Origin: Microvirga arvi
GTDB lineage: Bacteria; Pseudomonadota; Alphaproteobacteria; Rhizobiales; Beijerinckiaceae
Direction of reading: 5' to 3'
Assembly: GCF_016892765.1 (NCBI RefSeq)
Contig: NZ_JAFEMD010000024.1
Span: forward strand, 1-64,000
Length of the DNA stretch: 64,000 nucleotides
The notes under the pieces are model-generated. The model did no database searches and was not told the DNA's origin. It saw only the letters and a program-made list of their open reading frames with translations. Made by a program: the position numbers and the translations under genes. Below are positions 1 through 8,572 of this stretch, one piece after another (the stretch's first letter is position 1; each line of letters starts with the position of its first letter).

Positions 1-286
1 CAAGCCACCCGATCCACACGCTTTGCCTCAAGCCCTCCAGGTCGTCGCTCACGCCAAGGAGGTCTCGCATCCAGACAACTAGGATGGGTTGGGCTTCCAG
101 GCCGCGCCGGCCCTGCTGCGCCAGCCTACCAGCCCAGCGCGAGACGCTGGCCGGGCTCACGCCAAGGTGTCGGGCGATCTCCGCCTGGGAGAGCCGCCCC
201 TGCCGCAGCAGCGTCGCTGCCGCCAGACGACGCTCCTCCATTTGTCCCTGCGTCAGATGCGCCGGGCGCCAAACGTTGTCACCCAT
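1..286 (-). mobile_element. IS630-type transposase N-terminus, cut by window edge
   Basis: Reading from an ATG at 286 on the minus strand gives a helix-turn-helix typical of the N-terminus of IS630-family transposases. It contains MEERRLAAATLLRQGRLSQA followed by EIARHLGVSPASVSRWA. The frame stays open to base 1, but after about residue 65 it no longer resembles the family. A GGLEAKRVDRVA stretch that looks like the next conserved block sits in another frame, so a frameshift near base 60-70 is likely. I infer a decayed insertion sequence whose remainder lies outside the window. Confidence 0.6.
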
Positions 287-393
287 CGTGCACCTCCTCA
301 CGAGGATCGACACCGCCCTATATTACACCGCTTTCGTGAAGATCATTAATAAGGCGGTTTACACGCTCACATCAATCGCGGCCCTTTGCACGG

Positions 394-741
394 TTACGCC
401 ACTGCTGTTTCCTTAATGGCATCCATGATGACCTGAGTTGCGTCCGTCAGCTCAGCTTCCCCAAGGTCGAAGCACCCGCAACCGTCTATGGTCTCTCCCT
501 CCGGCGAGAAAATCTCGAGCCACAACGGTGGCATCGTCGAGGGAATACATCCCCTTGGCAACTCGGTCAGACGCACCCTGAGCGGCCTCACACCGATCAG
601 CGCCACTGTTCGCGACCCATCGGGGCAGGGTGGCGTAACCCCGAGTCGAACGTAGGCGCCAATCAACTCACACTCAATCCGGTGGGGACAGGGAGTGAAT
701 GCATCCGTGCGTGGCAACAGTTCGTCTTGTTTGTACGACAT
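394..741 (-). CDS. hypothetical protein, 115 aa, cysteine-containing
   Basis: The function is not recognised. The start MSYKQDELL is chosen because a strong Shine-Dalgarno (AGGAGGAGG) precedes this ATG at 741; an upstream extension to 804 lacks one. The protein has scattered cysteines (PCPHRIEC near the start, DGCGCFD near residue 93) and an acidic C-terminal helix (ELTDATQVIMDAIKE). There is no signal peptide or membrane segment, so it is probably cytoplasmic. It stands alone between transposon debris and a weak ORF. Confidence 0.5.
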   Translation of the reverse strand: MSYKQDELLPRTDAFTPCPHRIECELIGAYVRLGVTPPCPDGSRTVALIGVRPLRVRLTELPRGCIPSTMPPLWLEIFSPEGETIDGCGCFDLGEAELTDATQVIMDAIKETAVA

Positions 742-807
742 TAATGACCTCCTCCTCCTGAGGAAGTACGATCCAAAGCCCATAGGCCTTTCCAGTGCAT
801 TCACAGC

Positions 808-1038
808 TCAAGCATAGGTGGACGGCTGATTCCGGAGCGTTACCGGATCCACGCCGATTGAACTTCCGGCTCCGATGCTGGAATGCACATGCCCGATGCA
901 GATATCAATGGGTAAGATGACAAGTCCATTGCACTGAATAGCAACCAATTGCTTACGGCGACTTGTCCGGCAGATTACGATTATGTCATCTCCTTGCGAT
1001 GTGCGACGCCCGTCGACTTGCGTTCCATTGCCAACCAT
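808..1038 (-). CDS. possible small hypothetical protein, 76 aa
   Basis: This is an ATG-initiated frame on the minus strand upstream of the 115-aa gene. It is Ile/Val-rich in its second half (VILPIDICIGHV) and has no recognisable domain. No good ribosome-binding site precedes the ATG at 1038. The frame has no strong coding signature and may be noise in a decayed region. Confidence 0.2.
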   Translation of the reverse strand: MVGNGTQVDGRRTSQGDDIIVICRTSRRKQLVAIQCNGLVILPIDICIGHVHSSIGAGSSIGVDPVTLRNQPSTYA

Positions 1039-1284
1039 AATCTATGATTTGGTCGCGCGCAGTTGCACGGAAGAACGCCCATACCCTGCCCAACCTTCGA
1101 ACAGCATATGTCAGTCGGGCGCGATCCAACAGGGCTCATCGTCTTCGTAGTGCGCTTCTACCAACAGGAAGCCTGCGGTCAGGAGACGAGCGGCTACTTC
1201 AACATAACTGCATCAATAACCTGCTCAATCTGCATAAGCTGACCATCGCTCACCACTGACGTATCAGGTCAGACGACTTGCCTT

Positions 1285-1830
1285 CTATTCGTCGACATAC
1301 GCTGGTGCGCTTCGAAGTTGGTCGACCGATAGCGTCAATACCATCCTTTCCGGTACGATCGCCTTGCTGATCCTGTGGTCGTCTCTTGCTTTTACCGCAC
1401 CTTGTGTCTCTGGAGATAGCCCAACGCTCGGAACAGTACCAGTGGTTGCAGTCATCTCATGTGGATCAAGTCGAATGGCCTGCGGAGAAACAGCGATCCG
1501 GCGCTCACCGATGCCGAGGAAGCCGCCCACCTCAATCACAAGAGCCTCAATCCGGCCATTCCTGTTGATGAGAACGTCCTCAACTTCGCCAACATCCTCG
1601 CCCTTTGGATTGTAGATCCTTTCGTTGAGGAGATCCGAGGCCCGCACGACCCAAGGATCGCGTCGGGGCAGGAAGTGAATTGGTCCAGGTGCATCTAATG
1701 GTCCGGCGAACCCGGCACTCTGCTCGCTGGCTGCCGGAAGGGTTGGAGCAACTGTTGATGTCTGTTGCGCAGTAGCATCGGAGATCAGGAGCGTTGAAAG
1801 AATTATGATTGGAACCAGATTATGTCTCAT
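1285..1830 (-). CDS. secreted PRC-barrel domain protein
   Basis: The protein has 181 aa. An N-terminal signal peptide (MRHNLVPIIILSTLLISDATAQ, cleavage probably after ATA) is followed by a disordered linker. A PRC-barrel domain spans about residues 60-130: WVVRASDLLNERIYNPKGED, then GEVEDVLINRNGRIEALVIE, then GGFLGIGERRIAV. Such domains occur in exported stress-related proteins of Rhizobiales. The start has a good Shine-Dalgarno (AAGGAG) 8 nt upstream. A candidate EcfG-type promoter lies about 37 bp upstream. Two further PRC-type proteins are found within 5 kb, which suggests a family expansion. The exact role is unknown. Confidence 0.85.
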   Translation of the reverse strand: MRHNLVPIIILSTLLISDATAQQTSTVAPTLPAASEQSAGFAGPLDAPGPIHFLPRRDPWVVRASDLLNERIYNPKGEDVGEVEDVLINRNGRIEALVIEVGGFLGIGERRIAVSPQAIRLDPHEMTATTGTVPSVGLSPETQGAVKARDDHRISKAIVPERMVLTLSVDQLRSAPAYVDE

Positions 1831-1866
1831 GACAAACTCCTTGGATCCGAGTGGCTTCCTAAAGCT

Positions 1867-1891
1867 AACGACTGTGAGATATCAGGGTTCT
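1867..1891 (-). promoter_or_regulatory. candidate EcfG (general stress sigma) promoter
   Basis: On the minus strand AGAAC is followed by a 16-nt spacer and CGTT. The alphaproteobacterial EcfG consensus is GGAAC-N16/17-CGTT, so there is one mismatch. The predicted transcription start would leave a leader of about 30 nt before the PRC-barrel gene at 1830, a sensible geometry. Confidence 0.4.
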
Positions 1892-2068
1892 AGGATCGCG
1901 TCGGTCAGGCTGTGCGTGGTCGCCGAACTCCGTCCGCTGCCGTACATGATCTATAGGGGCTTCAGCTCAGCCCTGCGAACTCACCCCGGCATGGTCCGTT
2001 GGATCTTTATATCCATACGAACCGTGTTCGAACACTTCTCGCCGCGTGCACAACCTACGGAGCGCAAG

Positions 2069-2218
2069 ATGTCAGAGTTCGTGATACAGCATTGGCTGGA
2101 ACTGGTGTTGCCGGTTGCTGCGGCTGTAACCTTGGCATTCCACACTAGACAGCACTCCGCCAGGTGGGGAGCCGTTCGGGTGAGGACGCATTCCGCTCGA
2201 TCAGTCCGGGGCCGCTAG
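2069..2218 (+). CDS. small putative membrane protein, 49 aa
   Basis: The ATG at 2069 has GGAG 7 nt upstream. The peptide starts MSEFVIQHWLELVLPVAAAV, a single hydrophobic helix of about 18 residues, followed by a basic tail rich in Arg and His. No homologue is recognised. It fits the general pattern in this window of very short single-pass membrane proteins, but the basic tail could also be read-through of non-coding sequence. Confidence 0.35.
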   Translation: MSEFVIQHWLELVLPVAAAVTLAFHTRQHSARWGAVRVRTHSARSVRGR

Positions 2219-2233
2219 GCCCCCTTGTCAGAG

Positions 2234-2467
2234 CTAGTCCATCATGTGACGGATGGCATGCACAAGATCGTCTGAGCATCGGTTAAGGATCTTCAGACGG
2301 TCGATCATATCCTCCAATCCCGTCATTTGATTATTCTGCTGATGGACTGCGCGTTGGCGCGGCGCCTCACCCGTTACTTCCGAATGACTAGGCATTGTTG
2401 CCTCCGTGATAGCAGCCCAACACTGCTTCCACCTGCCGGATACGTCAATCAGGCTGGCCGCGGGCAA
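2234..2467 (-). CDS. possible small hypothetical protein, 77 aa
   Basis: The C-terminal half (MTGLEDMIDRLKILNRCSDD and on) reads like an amphipathic helix with plausible coding composition. The N-terminal half is less convincing. There is no domain, signal peptide or clear ribosome-binding site. It may be the intact end of a decayed gene. Confidence 0.25.
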   Translation of the reverse strand: MPAASLIDVSGRWKQCWAAITEATMPSHSEVTGEAPRQRAVHQQNNQMTGLEDMIDRLKILNRCSDDLVHAIRHMMD

Positions 2468-2826
2468 CTCAGCGCACGGTCATTGATCGTACCGAGTTCT
2501 TTCAATTCGTCAGCGCGGCGAGATCCCGGGGCAGGCTCAACGAATAATCTCGCCTGCATTGCGCCCGAGACTATGCGAAAGACCTGAACGGAGACGTTCG
2601 ACGCGCACGGATGACATTGAACTGTTCGTTACCATCTCCCTGGTCTGGTACCTGAGGTAATTTGAGATCTGTGGCCGGGCTTGGCACTTCCTGCATCACG
2701 CCAGTCAGTAAAGTGCGATCCGTACGATGCCAAAAAAGCCAGACGTCCACCGAGGCTCTGCGAAAGAGCTACTTGAAGTATTCGGAAGTGCTTAGGCCCG
2801 AATCGGCAAAGGCTGGAGGAAGCATC
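2468..2826. other. intergenic region, no gene recognised
   Basis: This is upstream of the DUF421 gene. Frames here are short and do not resemble known proteins. The only clear signal is the ribosome-binding site GGAGGA just before 2827. Confidence 0.5.
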
Positions 2827-3573
2827 ATGAAGGGAGAATATGTTTTCGATCTGCATCGTATCCTCCTCGGCGAGATGTCTTGGATCTTCCTGGCGGAGAT
2901 CGTTCTGAGGACAGCGATTGTCTACTCCTGCGCCTTGTTCGTTGTCCGTGCGATTGGAAAGCGGGGGATGGGACAACTCGCTCCCTTCGACTTCGTCATC
3001 ATCATCGCCCTGGGCTCTGCTGTCGGCGACCCGATGTTCTATCCAAACGTCCCGCTGCTACACGCTCTGGTAGCGGTCACTGGTATCGTGATTCTGACGC
3101 GGGGTGTGGCGCACCTGACGCAGCGGTCAAAGTATGCGGAGGAATTGCTCTCAACAGATGCGGTCCGCCTCGTGCGAGATGGCATCATGGACCTCAGGGC
3201 GATGGGACGGGAGGGTATCGCCCGGCAGGAGTTGTTCGAGACGCTGAGAAGTGCTGGAGTCCAACAACTGGGAGATGTTGAACGGGCCTACCTGGAGCCG
3301 AGCGGCAAGATCAGTGTCTTCCGGCAACCACCCACCCACGCACGAGCCGGATTGCCCCTGCTGCCTGAGGGCGTGGAAGGACCGCTGCGAACTTACAAGG
3401 AGAGGGAGACTGTCTTGATCGGGGGCTGTTACACCTGCTGGGAATGCGGCTATGCAGCGTCCTTCGCCTCAGGCGGAACGTTCCCAGGTTGTCGAGTCTG
3501 CCAATGCGGGAAGTGGGTCCGGGCCGTGACCAGCGCTCATGAGGCGCTCACGAACGTTGCATCGTCCGAGTGA
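2827..3573 (+). CDS. DUF421 (YetF-like) membrane protein with C-terminal cysteine ribbon
   Basis: The start at 2827 is chosen for the GGAGGA 7-10 nt upstream; a longer frame lacks a site. The protein is 248 aa. Three hydrophobic helices lie in the first 100 residues (IFLAEIVLRTAIVYSCALFV, FDFVIIIALGSAVGD, LLHALVAVTGIVILTRGVA). A soluble YetF/DUF421 domain follows, with the family pattern of a short conserved turn (LVRDGIMDLRAMGREGI). The last 45 residues carry four cysteines in the order CYTCWEC, then CRVCQC, resembling a rubredoxin or zinc ribbon. The role of DUF421 proteins is poorly known; some affect spore or envelope stability. The gene is monocistronic. Confidence 0.85.
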   Translation: MKGEYVFDLHRILLGEMSWIFLAEIVLRTAIVYSCALFVVRAIGKRGMGQLAPFDFVIIIALGSAVGDPMFYPNVPLLHALVAVTGIVILTRGVAHLTQRSKYAEELLSTDAVRLVRDGIMDLRAMGREGIARQELFETLRSAGVQQLGDVERAYLEPSGKISVFRQPPTHARAGLPLLPEGVEGPLRTYKERETVLIGGCYTCWECGYAASFASGGTFPGCRVCQCGKWVRAVTSAHEALTNVASSE

Positions 3574-3592
3574 CGATCCCTCATTGGATTGA

Positions 3593-4248
3593 TCACCAAA
3601 GGGCAGGAGGCAGTAAAAGAGCAGCCGTCGTGTGAGCACCTTCCGGCTTCAAAAGCAGCATCTGACACTTATGCCCTGCCCAAGCTCGTACCAAGCGTGT
3701 GCCAGCCAGATCGACGCCAAGCTCGACTTGGGTCGTCCCCACCACGCCTGCTACCGCACGGTCGGCGGCCGTCTCGATCAGGTTGTAACGTAGCCCTATG
3801 GCAGTCATGCCAAGTCTCAATACTTCAATGTCGCTTCGGTCTTCATCCTCATCGACGAGCTCCACATACCCGATCTCCCTGCCGTTTCGGCAGGTCGTCG
3901 ATTTCCGCCTTGGTTGTGGTGTGCAGCATTAAGTTGTTGCCGTGCCAGTACATGCGGCTGAGATCAATGCGGCGCCTTTCCCTCGCCACGTCGAGGCCCC
4001 GATTTCCATTACAGCAAACAAGCTCCCGGACGGGCCCCAACTACATTCTTGCTTTTGCCGAGCTCCTCGCCTTCAAGGATCATCACTTCCACGTCCTCAA
4101 GTGCCACGACGTCGGCATTCCGGAAGCAGGCAGCCGGCTCTTCCGTCGCGTCGATAGGATTGTTGTAGTAACGATAAAGGTTCGAGGTCTGAGCCATGGA
4201 TGGTCCGGCCATAAGCGCAAGCGTGGTAGCGCACGCGGGAAGACGCAT
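3593..4248 (-). pseudogene. decayed secreted hypothetical protein
   Basis: A signal peptide (MRLPACATTLALMAGPSMAQ) starts at 4248 and leads into about 55 residues of good coding sequence. The frame stops at 4009, but plausible sequence continues in a second frame over 4040-3849 (IDLSRMYWHGNNLMLHTTTK). It then continues in a third frame over 3865-3593 (LRLGMTAIGLRYNLIETAAD). Joined, the three pieces would form one exported protein of about 215 aa. I infer two frameshifts. The family is not recognised. There is no competing gene on the plus strand. Confidence 0.45.
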
Positions 4249-4663
4249 CCTGTCCTCCTCGATTCAAATTGGCTGTCGGGGTTGCCGGGCAATGTCCAGT
4301 ATGGCAGCGGTCCCTAGTAGGCAATTGATCCGCATGTGAAGCCGTTCCACACCGGCGTGAAATGCTAGAAGACGCCGATGGTCGGTTAATCTCAGAGCAA
4401 GAACGTACAGGTATCCTCATGCTTGGCCGCCATTTATACAGGGGTTGGGTGCTGCCTTCTCGCCGAATAACATCTCGCTCCTTCCTCTGAGTGGAAGATC
4501 GTCCGCGAGCGTACCTAGTGTTGAGGCGCAACGGGAACGATCCATCAGTCGTCTTGCTCTTCACAAAAGAGCACCACCATCCTCATGAGCGAGCGAGGGA
4601 TCAGGTGCTTGGAACAGTCGTCCTGTGGCCTAGGCCATGGGGACCTTCGGAGGAGGGATTTCG
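4249..4663. other. intergenic region, no gene recognised
   Basis: No frame here resembles a protein. It separates a decayed minus-strand gene from a plus-strand PRC-type gene and presumably holds the promoter of the latter; no promoter motif is convincing. Confidence 0.5.
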
Positions 4664-5263
4664 ATGGGAAAGCGCATCTTGGTTGGGTCGCTGGCGATCA
4701 CCGCGCTCGCAGGATCATTTATGAGCCTTGGCCATGCGCAGGGTGATCAGGGGCGCAGAGAGTGTGATCGGCTCATCAGCGCACTCGAAGGCATGGCACC
4801 TGCCGAGGCCTATGAAGCGCTCCAGAAAATGCGCGTATATCGGCAGGGTAGCCGCTACAAGGCATGCGTCGACACCGGGGTGACATTGCAGACCCGCTCC
4901 CCAAGGCATGCAAGTCTTCGGGCCGAACAATTCGTAGGAATGGATGTGTTCAACGAAAAGAGTGAGCAGGTGGGCAACGTCAACCGCTTGGCGCTGGGAG
5001 GGGACCAGCGTATCTATGTGCTCATGACATACCGTGGCCCTCGTTGGCCGGGGAACAAGCAGGTGGCTATACCTCTAGAGCGCATAACGCTGGACGGCGG
5101 ACGGCTGCTGCTACCCGGAATTGGAGAGCAGGATCTTCTTGCGATGCCTGCAGTCCCTGCTAACGGCGGAGTGTACCGGTCGCTTCGGAGCACTGAACTC
5201 GTTGCTGTTCTGCGCTACGTCGCATCTGCGACTGATGCTGGGGATATCCGGCGCCGGCCCTGA
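4664..5263 (+). CDS. secreted protein with PRC-barrel-like C-terminal domain
   Basis: The start MGKRILVGSL is chosen because GGAGGAGGG lies 7 nt upstream of the ATG at 4664. The protein is 199 aa. A signal peptide ends near AQG (residues 25-27). A short helical region with a Cys pair (RRECDRLISALEGM, YKACVDTG) follows. Residues about 85-165 form a PRC-barrel-like unit (FVGMDVFNEKSEQVGNVNRL, QRIYVLMTYRGP, KQVAIPLERITLDGGRLLLP). It is probably periplasmic. It is related in design to the PRC proteins at 1285-1830 and 5626-6408. Confidence 0.75.
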   Translation: MGKRILVGSLAITALAGSFMSLGHAQGDQGRRECDRLISALEGMAPAEAYEALQKMRVYRQGSRYKACVDTGVTLQTRSPRHASLRAEQFVGMDVFNEKSEQVGNVNRLALGGDQRIYVLMTYRGPRWPGNKQVAIPLERITLDGGRLLLPGIGEQDLLAMPAVPANGGVYRSLRSTELVAVLRYVASATDAGDIRRRP

Positions 5264-5584
5264 CAGCAAGAGGGCCAGTCGCCAAGGTCTCGCGGTGCCA
5301 AGCGTCCATACAGCCGCAACGTCGAGAGCACTTCATAGAACTTGCGGCAACTATACAGGCGGGTGGTCCGTGTGGCGGATTCCGAGGGGGACGGCGCCAA
5401 TAGCATGTTGAGGGTTTTTGGAGCAAGTGGTGAGTAGTGAACTGCTACCTCCCGTCACTCCAACTGTCGCACTCCATAGAGCATGCCTCAAGAGCCAGCG
5501 ACCATCCCGTGCGTGCTCGCCCATAAATGGAATACGCTAGCCACAGTGGCGCTCAGGGTCTCAATGACCAGAAAGATGCATTGA
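5264..5584. other. intergenic region between converging genes
   Basis: No coding frame is supported. The region ends in the terminator-like hairpin of the minus-strand PRC gene. Confidence 0.5.
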
Positions 5585-5614
5585 CCGGGGATTGGGATTG
5601 CCACCAATCCCCGG
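5585..5614 (-). terminator. hairpin after the PRC-barrel gene
   Basis: A perfect 11-bp inverted repeat (CCGGGGATTGG / CCAATCCCCGG) with an 8-nt loop lies 12 bp downstream of the stop of the 5626-6408 gene. It is GC-rich and well placed for transcription termination. The downstream T-run is weak (ATCTTTCT), so it may work with Rho. Confidence 0.55.
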
Positions 5615-5625
5615 ATGCCCCTTGG

Positions 5626-6408
5626 TCAGAGGACGTCGTCGTTGAACTTGTCGTAGGCCACAGTCGGGGCCGCCGCTGCAAGTTCCGGGCTGTCGTAGGG
5701 CAAGGCGTAATAGTCGAGCGTCGGGTACCAACCATATCCCCAGCCATAGTACGGATAGCCATATAGGCCCGCGCCGTAAGCGACATCCCGGTTAACCAAG
5801 GTCGCCATGAGTTGTCCGTCGCGGCTGAACACAATGTCAGTGACGTAGCCGAAGCCGAGACCATTCCGCAGCCGGGCGTAGTCCCCGATCAGCTCGGACA
5901 CGCGCCACTCCCGTGGGCCAGTAGCGACCCAGTTTGGCCCGTCGAAGAGACCGAGATCCTCTGCACGTTCTTCGGTCAGTGAAACCTTGATCCCGTCCTG
6001 TGCGGCCGTTAGGTCAACTTTGTTCCACGCTACGCGGAATGCCGCATCACCGATGCCAAGGAATCCACCACCGACTACAACAAGGGCAGTGATCTTTCCA
6101 TCGGGGCCGACCAGGATGTTCTCGACCTCACCAAGTTGTTCACCCTTGGGACCATAAACATCCTCATCGAGCAACGCCGCAGCGCGCCAGCCCTTATACA
6201 GCACATCAGGACCGATCAGGTTAACCTTATCTGCGGCATCCTTTGAGATGAGGGAGAGGCCCTGCTGAGACGCAGGCTTCGTAGCTTCGGCGGCGGGTTT
6301 TGGTGCGGGCGTTGACTTCGTTGCGCCTTGACCTTGCTGTGCGTGGGCGGCAACAGGCAATGCCAGGAGGACCAAAGCCGCTGATAATTTGAGCGAGAGT
6401 TCGCGCAT
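5626..6408 (-). CDS. secreted PRC-barrel domain protein with Tyr/Gly-rich tail
   Basis: The protein has 260 aa. A signal peptide (MRELSLKLSAALVLLALPVA, cut after AHA) precedes a Pro/Ala/Lys linker to about residue 45. A PRC-barrel domain covers about residues 65-140 (LLDEDVYGPKGEQLGEVENI, then GGGFLGIGDAAFRV). A second, weaker barrel-like repeat covers about 165-215 (WRVSELIGDYARLRNGLGFG). The end is aromatic (YGYPYYGWGYGWYPTLDYY). The start has GGAG 7 nt upstream. It is probably periplasmic or envelope-associated, and the gene stands alone. Confidence 0.85.
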   Translation of the reverse strand: MRELSLKLSAALVLLALPVAAHAQQGQGATKSTPAPKPAAEATKPASQQGLSLISKDAADKVNLIGPDVLYKGWRAAALLDEDVYGPKGEQLGEVENILVGPDGKITALVVVGGGFLGIGDAAFRVAWNKVDLTAAQDGIKVSLTEERAEDLGLFDGPNWVATGPREWRVSELIGDYARLRNGLGFGYVTDIVFSRDGQLMATLVNRDVAYGAGLYGYPYYGWGYGWYPTLDYYALPYDSPELAAAAPTVAYDKFNDDVL

Positions 6409-7064
6409 GCTTTAACTCCATTGAATTGAGAACGTCGCATCGAGTGCGAGGATCTTCGTGTTTCATGACAACGGGCTGCTTCCGACTGAAGAAACGCACA
6501 CGGCCACTGCTGATGAAACGTGTGAATGCCGCAGATGCTCCGTCTGCGCCGAGGGGAGATGTCGCTTCCCGGTACACACCTGTACTGCGTTCAGAGCCAA
6601 ACGTTTCGGCAGCCTTCATGCAAGGAAAGATTTTGGCCGCATCAGCAAGGAATAAGCGGCAAGGAAGGCTTCTATGCTATACCTTATGCGCATTTGTCCA
6701 ACACTTGCCACTTAAACCCACCTTGCAGCACCACGGGTAGCCACATGCAGCAGCATCGTGCAGACTACGTGCCACCCAGAGGGCATCATTCATACGTACA
6801 GAGTGCCTTAGGTGAAGGGTGCAACGTGCATGTTTATCACCGTAGCATCCGATGGTGAGATGGTGGATCAGCACGGTTGCCAACCTGAGCCGGGCCCTAA
6901 GAGGCTGCCGGGCAGGCGGGTTCTTCACCTTCTGAGGCGGCAATCTCCTTGCCCTGAACGTGGATTTTGCCCGTTGGTGCAGTTCGGATCCATATTGAAG
7001 AGGAGGTGGAGAGTATGCCGTGCACACGCTCTCAATTGGTGTCTGGAAGCAGGGACGCTGGACC
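6409..7064. other. 650-bp stretch without a supported gene
   Basis: Several short frames exist on both strands, but none has domain similarity, a good ribosome-binding site and coding composition together. I read it as regulatory sequence of the PRC gene plus decayed DNA downstream of the CAP gene. Confidence 0.5.
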
Positions 7065-8024
7065 TCACCGCCGCTGTCCGAGGACAGCGGACGCCGTCTT
7101 GAGCCCGTCTCCGTTCGTCTCAAGCGCAAGCCCGAAGTGAGTGAAATCGCGACTCAGGAGGCGGCTTCTATAGCCCGGGTCTTCAAGCCATTGTCCGACG
7201 AAATGCCGAATGTCACCCTCGGTTGGCTCCATGCCGCATCCCCCACAGCGCCCCAGGACTGCGGCCAAGGATTGCCAGTTGCGGGGTGCATCTGCGGGCA
7301 GGACAGCTGAGAGACGACCCTGGAGATCAAAATTCGACATATCCTGGTCGGTTTGTGGGGCCAGTCTCGAAGCGGCGCGGGCCAAGGTCGGATCGGCCTC
7401 CAGGGGCCCGCGGCCATTGTCATGACGCTCTCTGTTGATCTGTTGGAGTGCCAGAGCGGTCTGATCATCGGCCCCTGTCACTATGGACGCTCCACCTGGC
7501 TGCATTTCTCTCGGTGTGCCGGCCCCCGCGAAGGTCTGAACGGCATAGAGAGCTTGATTGGGGGCGGCTATGATGCCGAACCCGAACCGATCTAGACCTC
7601 TCCTCAGGATGTTCTCGCGATGTGGTGGGCTGTTCATCCAACCCCTGTGCAGATTCGCGACGCTTTCCTCCGTCAGTGGGGAGGGGCACCCCTGGCAACG
7701 TGCGATATTCTCTGCCGTCATGTGCCAACGGCTGCCACCGGCCTTGGAGTAGCGGTCGGCGACCGTATTGCCCTGCGGGGATGTGTGGGCGTAGTAGTTT
7801 CGCTGCAGCATGTCCTGTGCGTGGCTCTGAGCCGCCTCGTTCAGAGCCGGCCCGAGCGAGAGGGGCTCCAATCCGAGCTCCTGCCGCTCCTCGTTGACGA
7901 GTTCGAGAGCTTTCTGCCGAAGCTGATCCAAGTTGCCCGTCTCAGCCGCAGTCATTGGAACGGACCAGCCGACGAGGCTCGCAACAATAGTGAGGGCCGA
8001 GGCGAGACAACTAAGGCGTCTCAT
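7065..8024 (-). CDS. secreted protein with two CAP (SCP/PR1-like) domains
   Basis: The protein has 319 aa with a signal peptide (about residues 1-27, ending near MTAAE). The first CAP domain covers about 35-170 and shows the family signatures: LNEAAQSHAQDML, YYAHTSPQGNTVADRY, TAENIA and WMNSPPHRENIL. The second copy, about 185-315, is degenerate: ALALQQINRERHDNGRGPL and WLEDPGYRSRLLS, but no His in the first motif. Bacterial CAP proteins are exported with mostly unknown function. The gene starts inside the end of the acidic secreted-protein ORF (4-bp ATGA overlap), implying translational coupling. Confidence 0.85.
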   Translation of the reverse strand: MRRLSCLASALTIVASLVGWSVPMTAAETGNLDQLRQKALELVNEERQELGLEPLSLGPALNEAAQSHAQDMLQRNYYAHTSPQGNTVADRYSKAGGSRWHMTAENIARCQGCPSPLTEESVANLHRGWMNSPPHRENILRRGLDRFGFGIIAAPNQALYAVQTFAGAGTPREMQPGGASIVTGADDQTALALQQINRERHDNGRGPLEADPTLARAASRLAPQTDQDMSNFDLQGRLSAVLPADAPRNWQSLAAVLGRCGGCGMEPTEGDIRHFVGQWLEDPGYRSRLLSRDFTHFGLALETNGDGLKTASAVLGQRR

Positions 8025-8356
8025 CCTTGCAGTCCACTCGTGGTGTTAGTGTCGAACCCAGCAACATTAGTCGTCCTCACCTTCGCCGCCCAGCTCGCTG
8101 GGGATCTCATCCTCAGTTTCCTCGCAAGGTGGTCATCGGCGTCAATACCGCGTTGAATGGACGGAGGGTCATCCCCTTGAAAGCCGAATGACCCCTCTTC
8201 ACCCTCCATCTCCTCGTCCGAGGACTCATATGCTTCGTCGCCCTCGAAAATCTCCGCTCTCACAGCGCCAGATACCAGTAGGAGGCCGGCGAGCGACGCG
8301 GCGAGAAGGAGCAGCCTGAGAGGCTGGCGGCAGAATGGATCTGACAGCACTGGCAT
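8021..8356 (-). CDS. small acidic secreted protein, probably frameshifted near its end
   Basis: The ORF has 111 aa from an ATG at 8356 with AGGAGA 6 nt upstream. A signal peptide (residues about 12-35, LRLLLLAASLAGLLLVSGAV, then RAE) is followed by a very acidic segment (EGDEAYESSDEEMEGEEGSF). After about residue 70 the composition turns basic. In another frame the DNA at about 8132-8078 encodes PCEETEDEIPSELGGEGEDD and then a stop, matching the acidic style. A frameshift near 8135-8150 is therefore likely. As read, it overlaps the CAP gene by 4 bp and is probably co-transcribed with it. Confidence 0.5.
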   Translation of the reverse strand: MPVLSDPFCRQPLRLLLLAASLAGLLLVSGAVRAEIFEGDEAYESSDEEMEGEEGSFGFQGDDPPSIQRGIDADDHLARKLRMRSPASWAAKVRTTNVAGFDTNTTSGLQG

Positions 8357-8572
8357 CTTCGTCTCCTGAATTCAACCGGCCTTGACATCATCTCGACCCC
8401 GAAGCGCCATCCCGTGCCGCTGATCGTATCTGAACCAGTAAACTCGCAAGATCGTTCGCCATCCTCGGTCCGGGGCAGTATTGATCTTGGTTTCCAAATC
8501 TTGGGCTGGAGAAGTTACTCTCATGGCAAACATGAGGGCTGCGGGAGTGTTCCTCTAAGCCTCGGCCGTACC

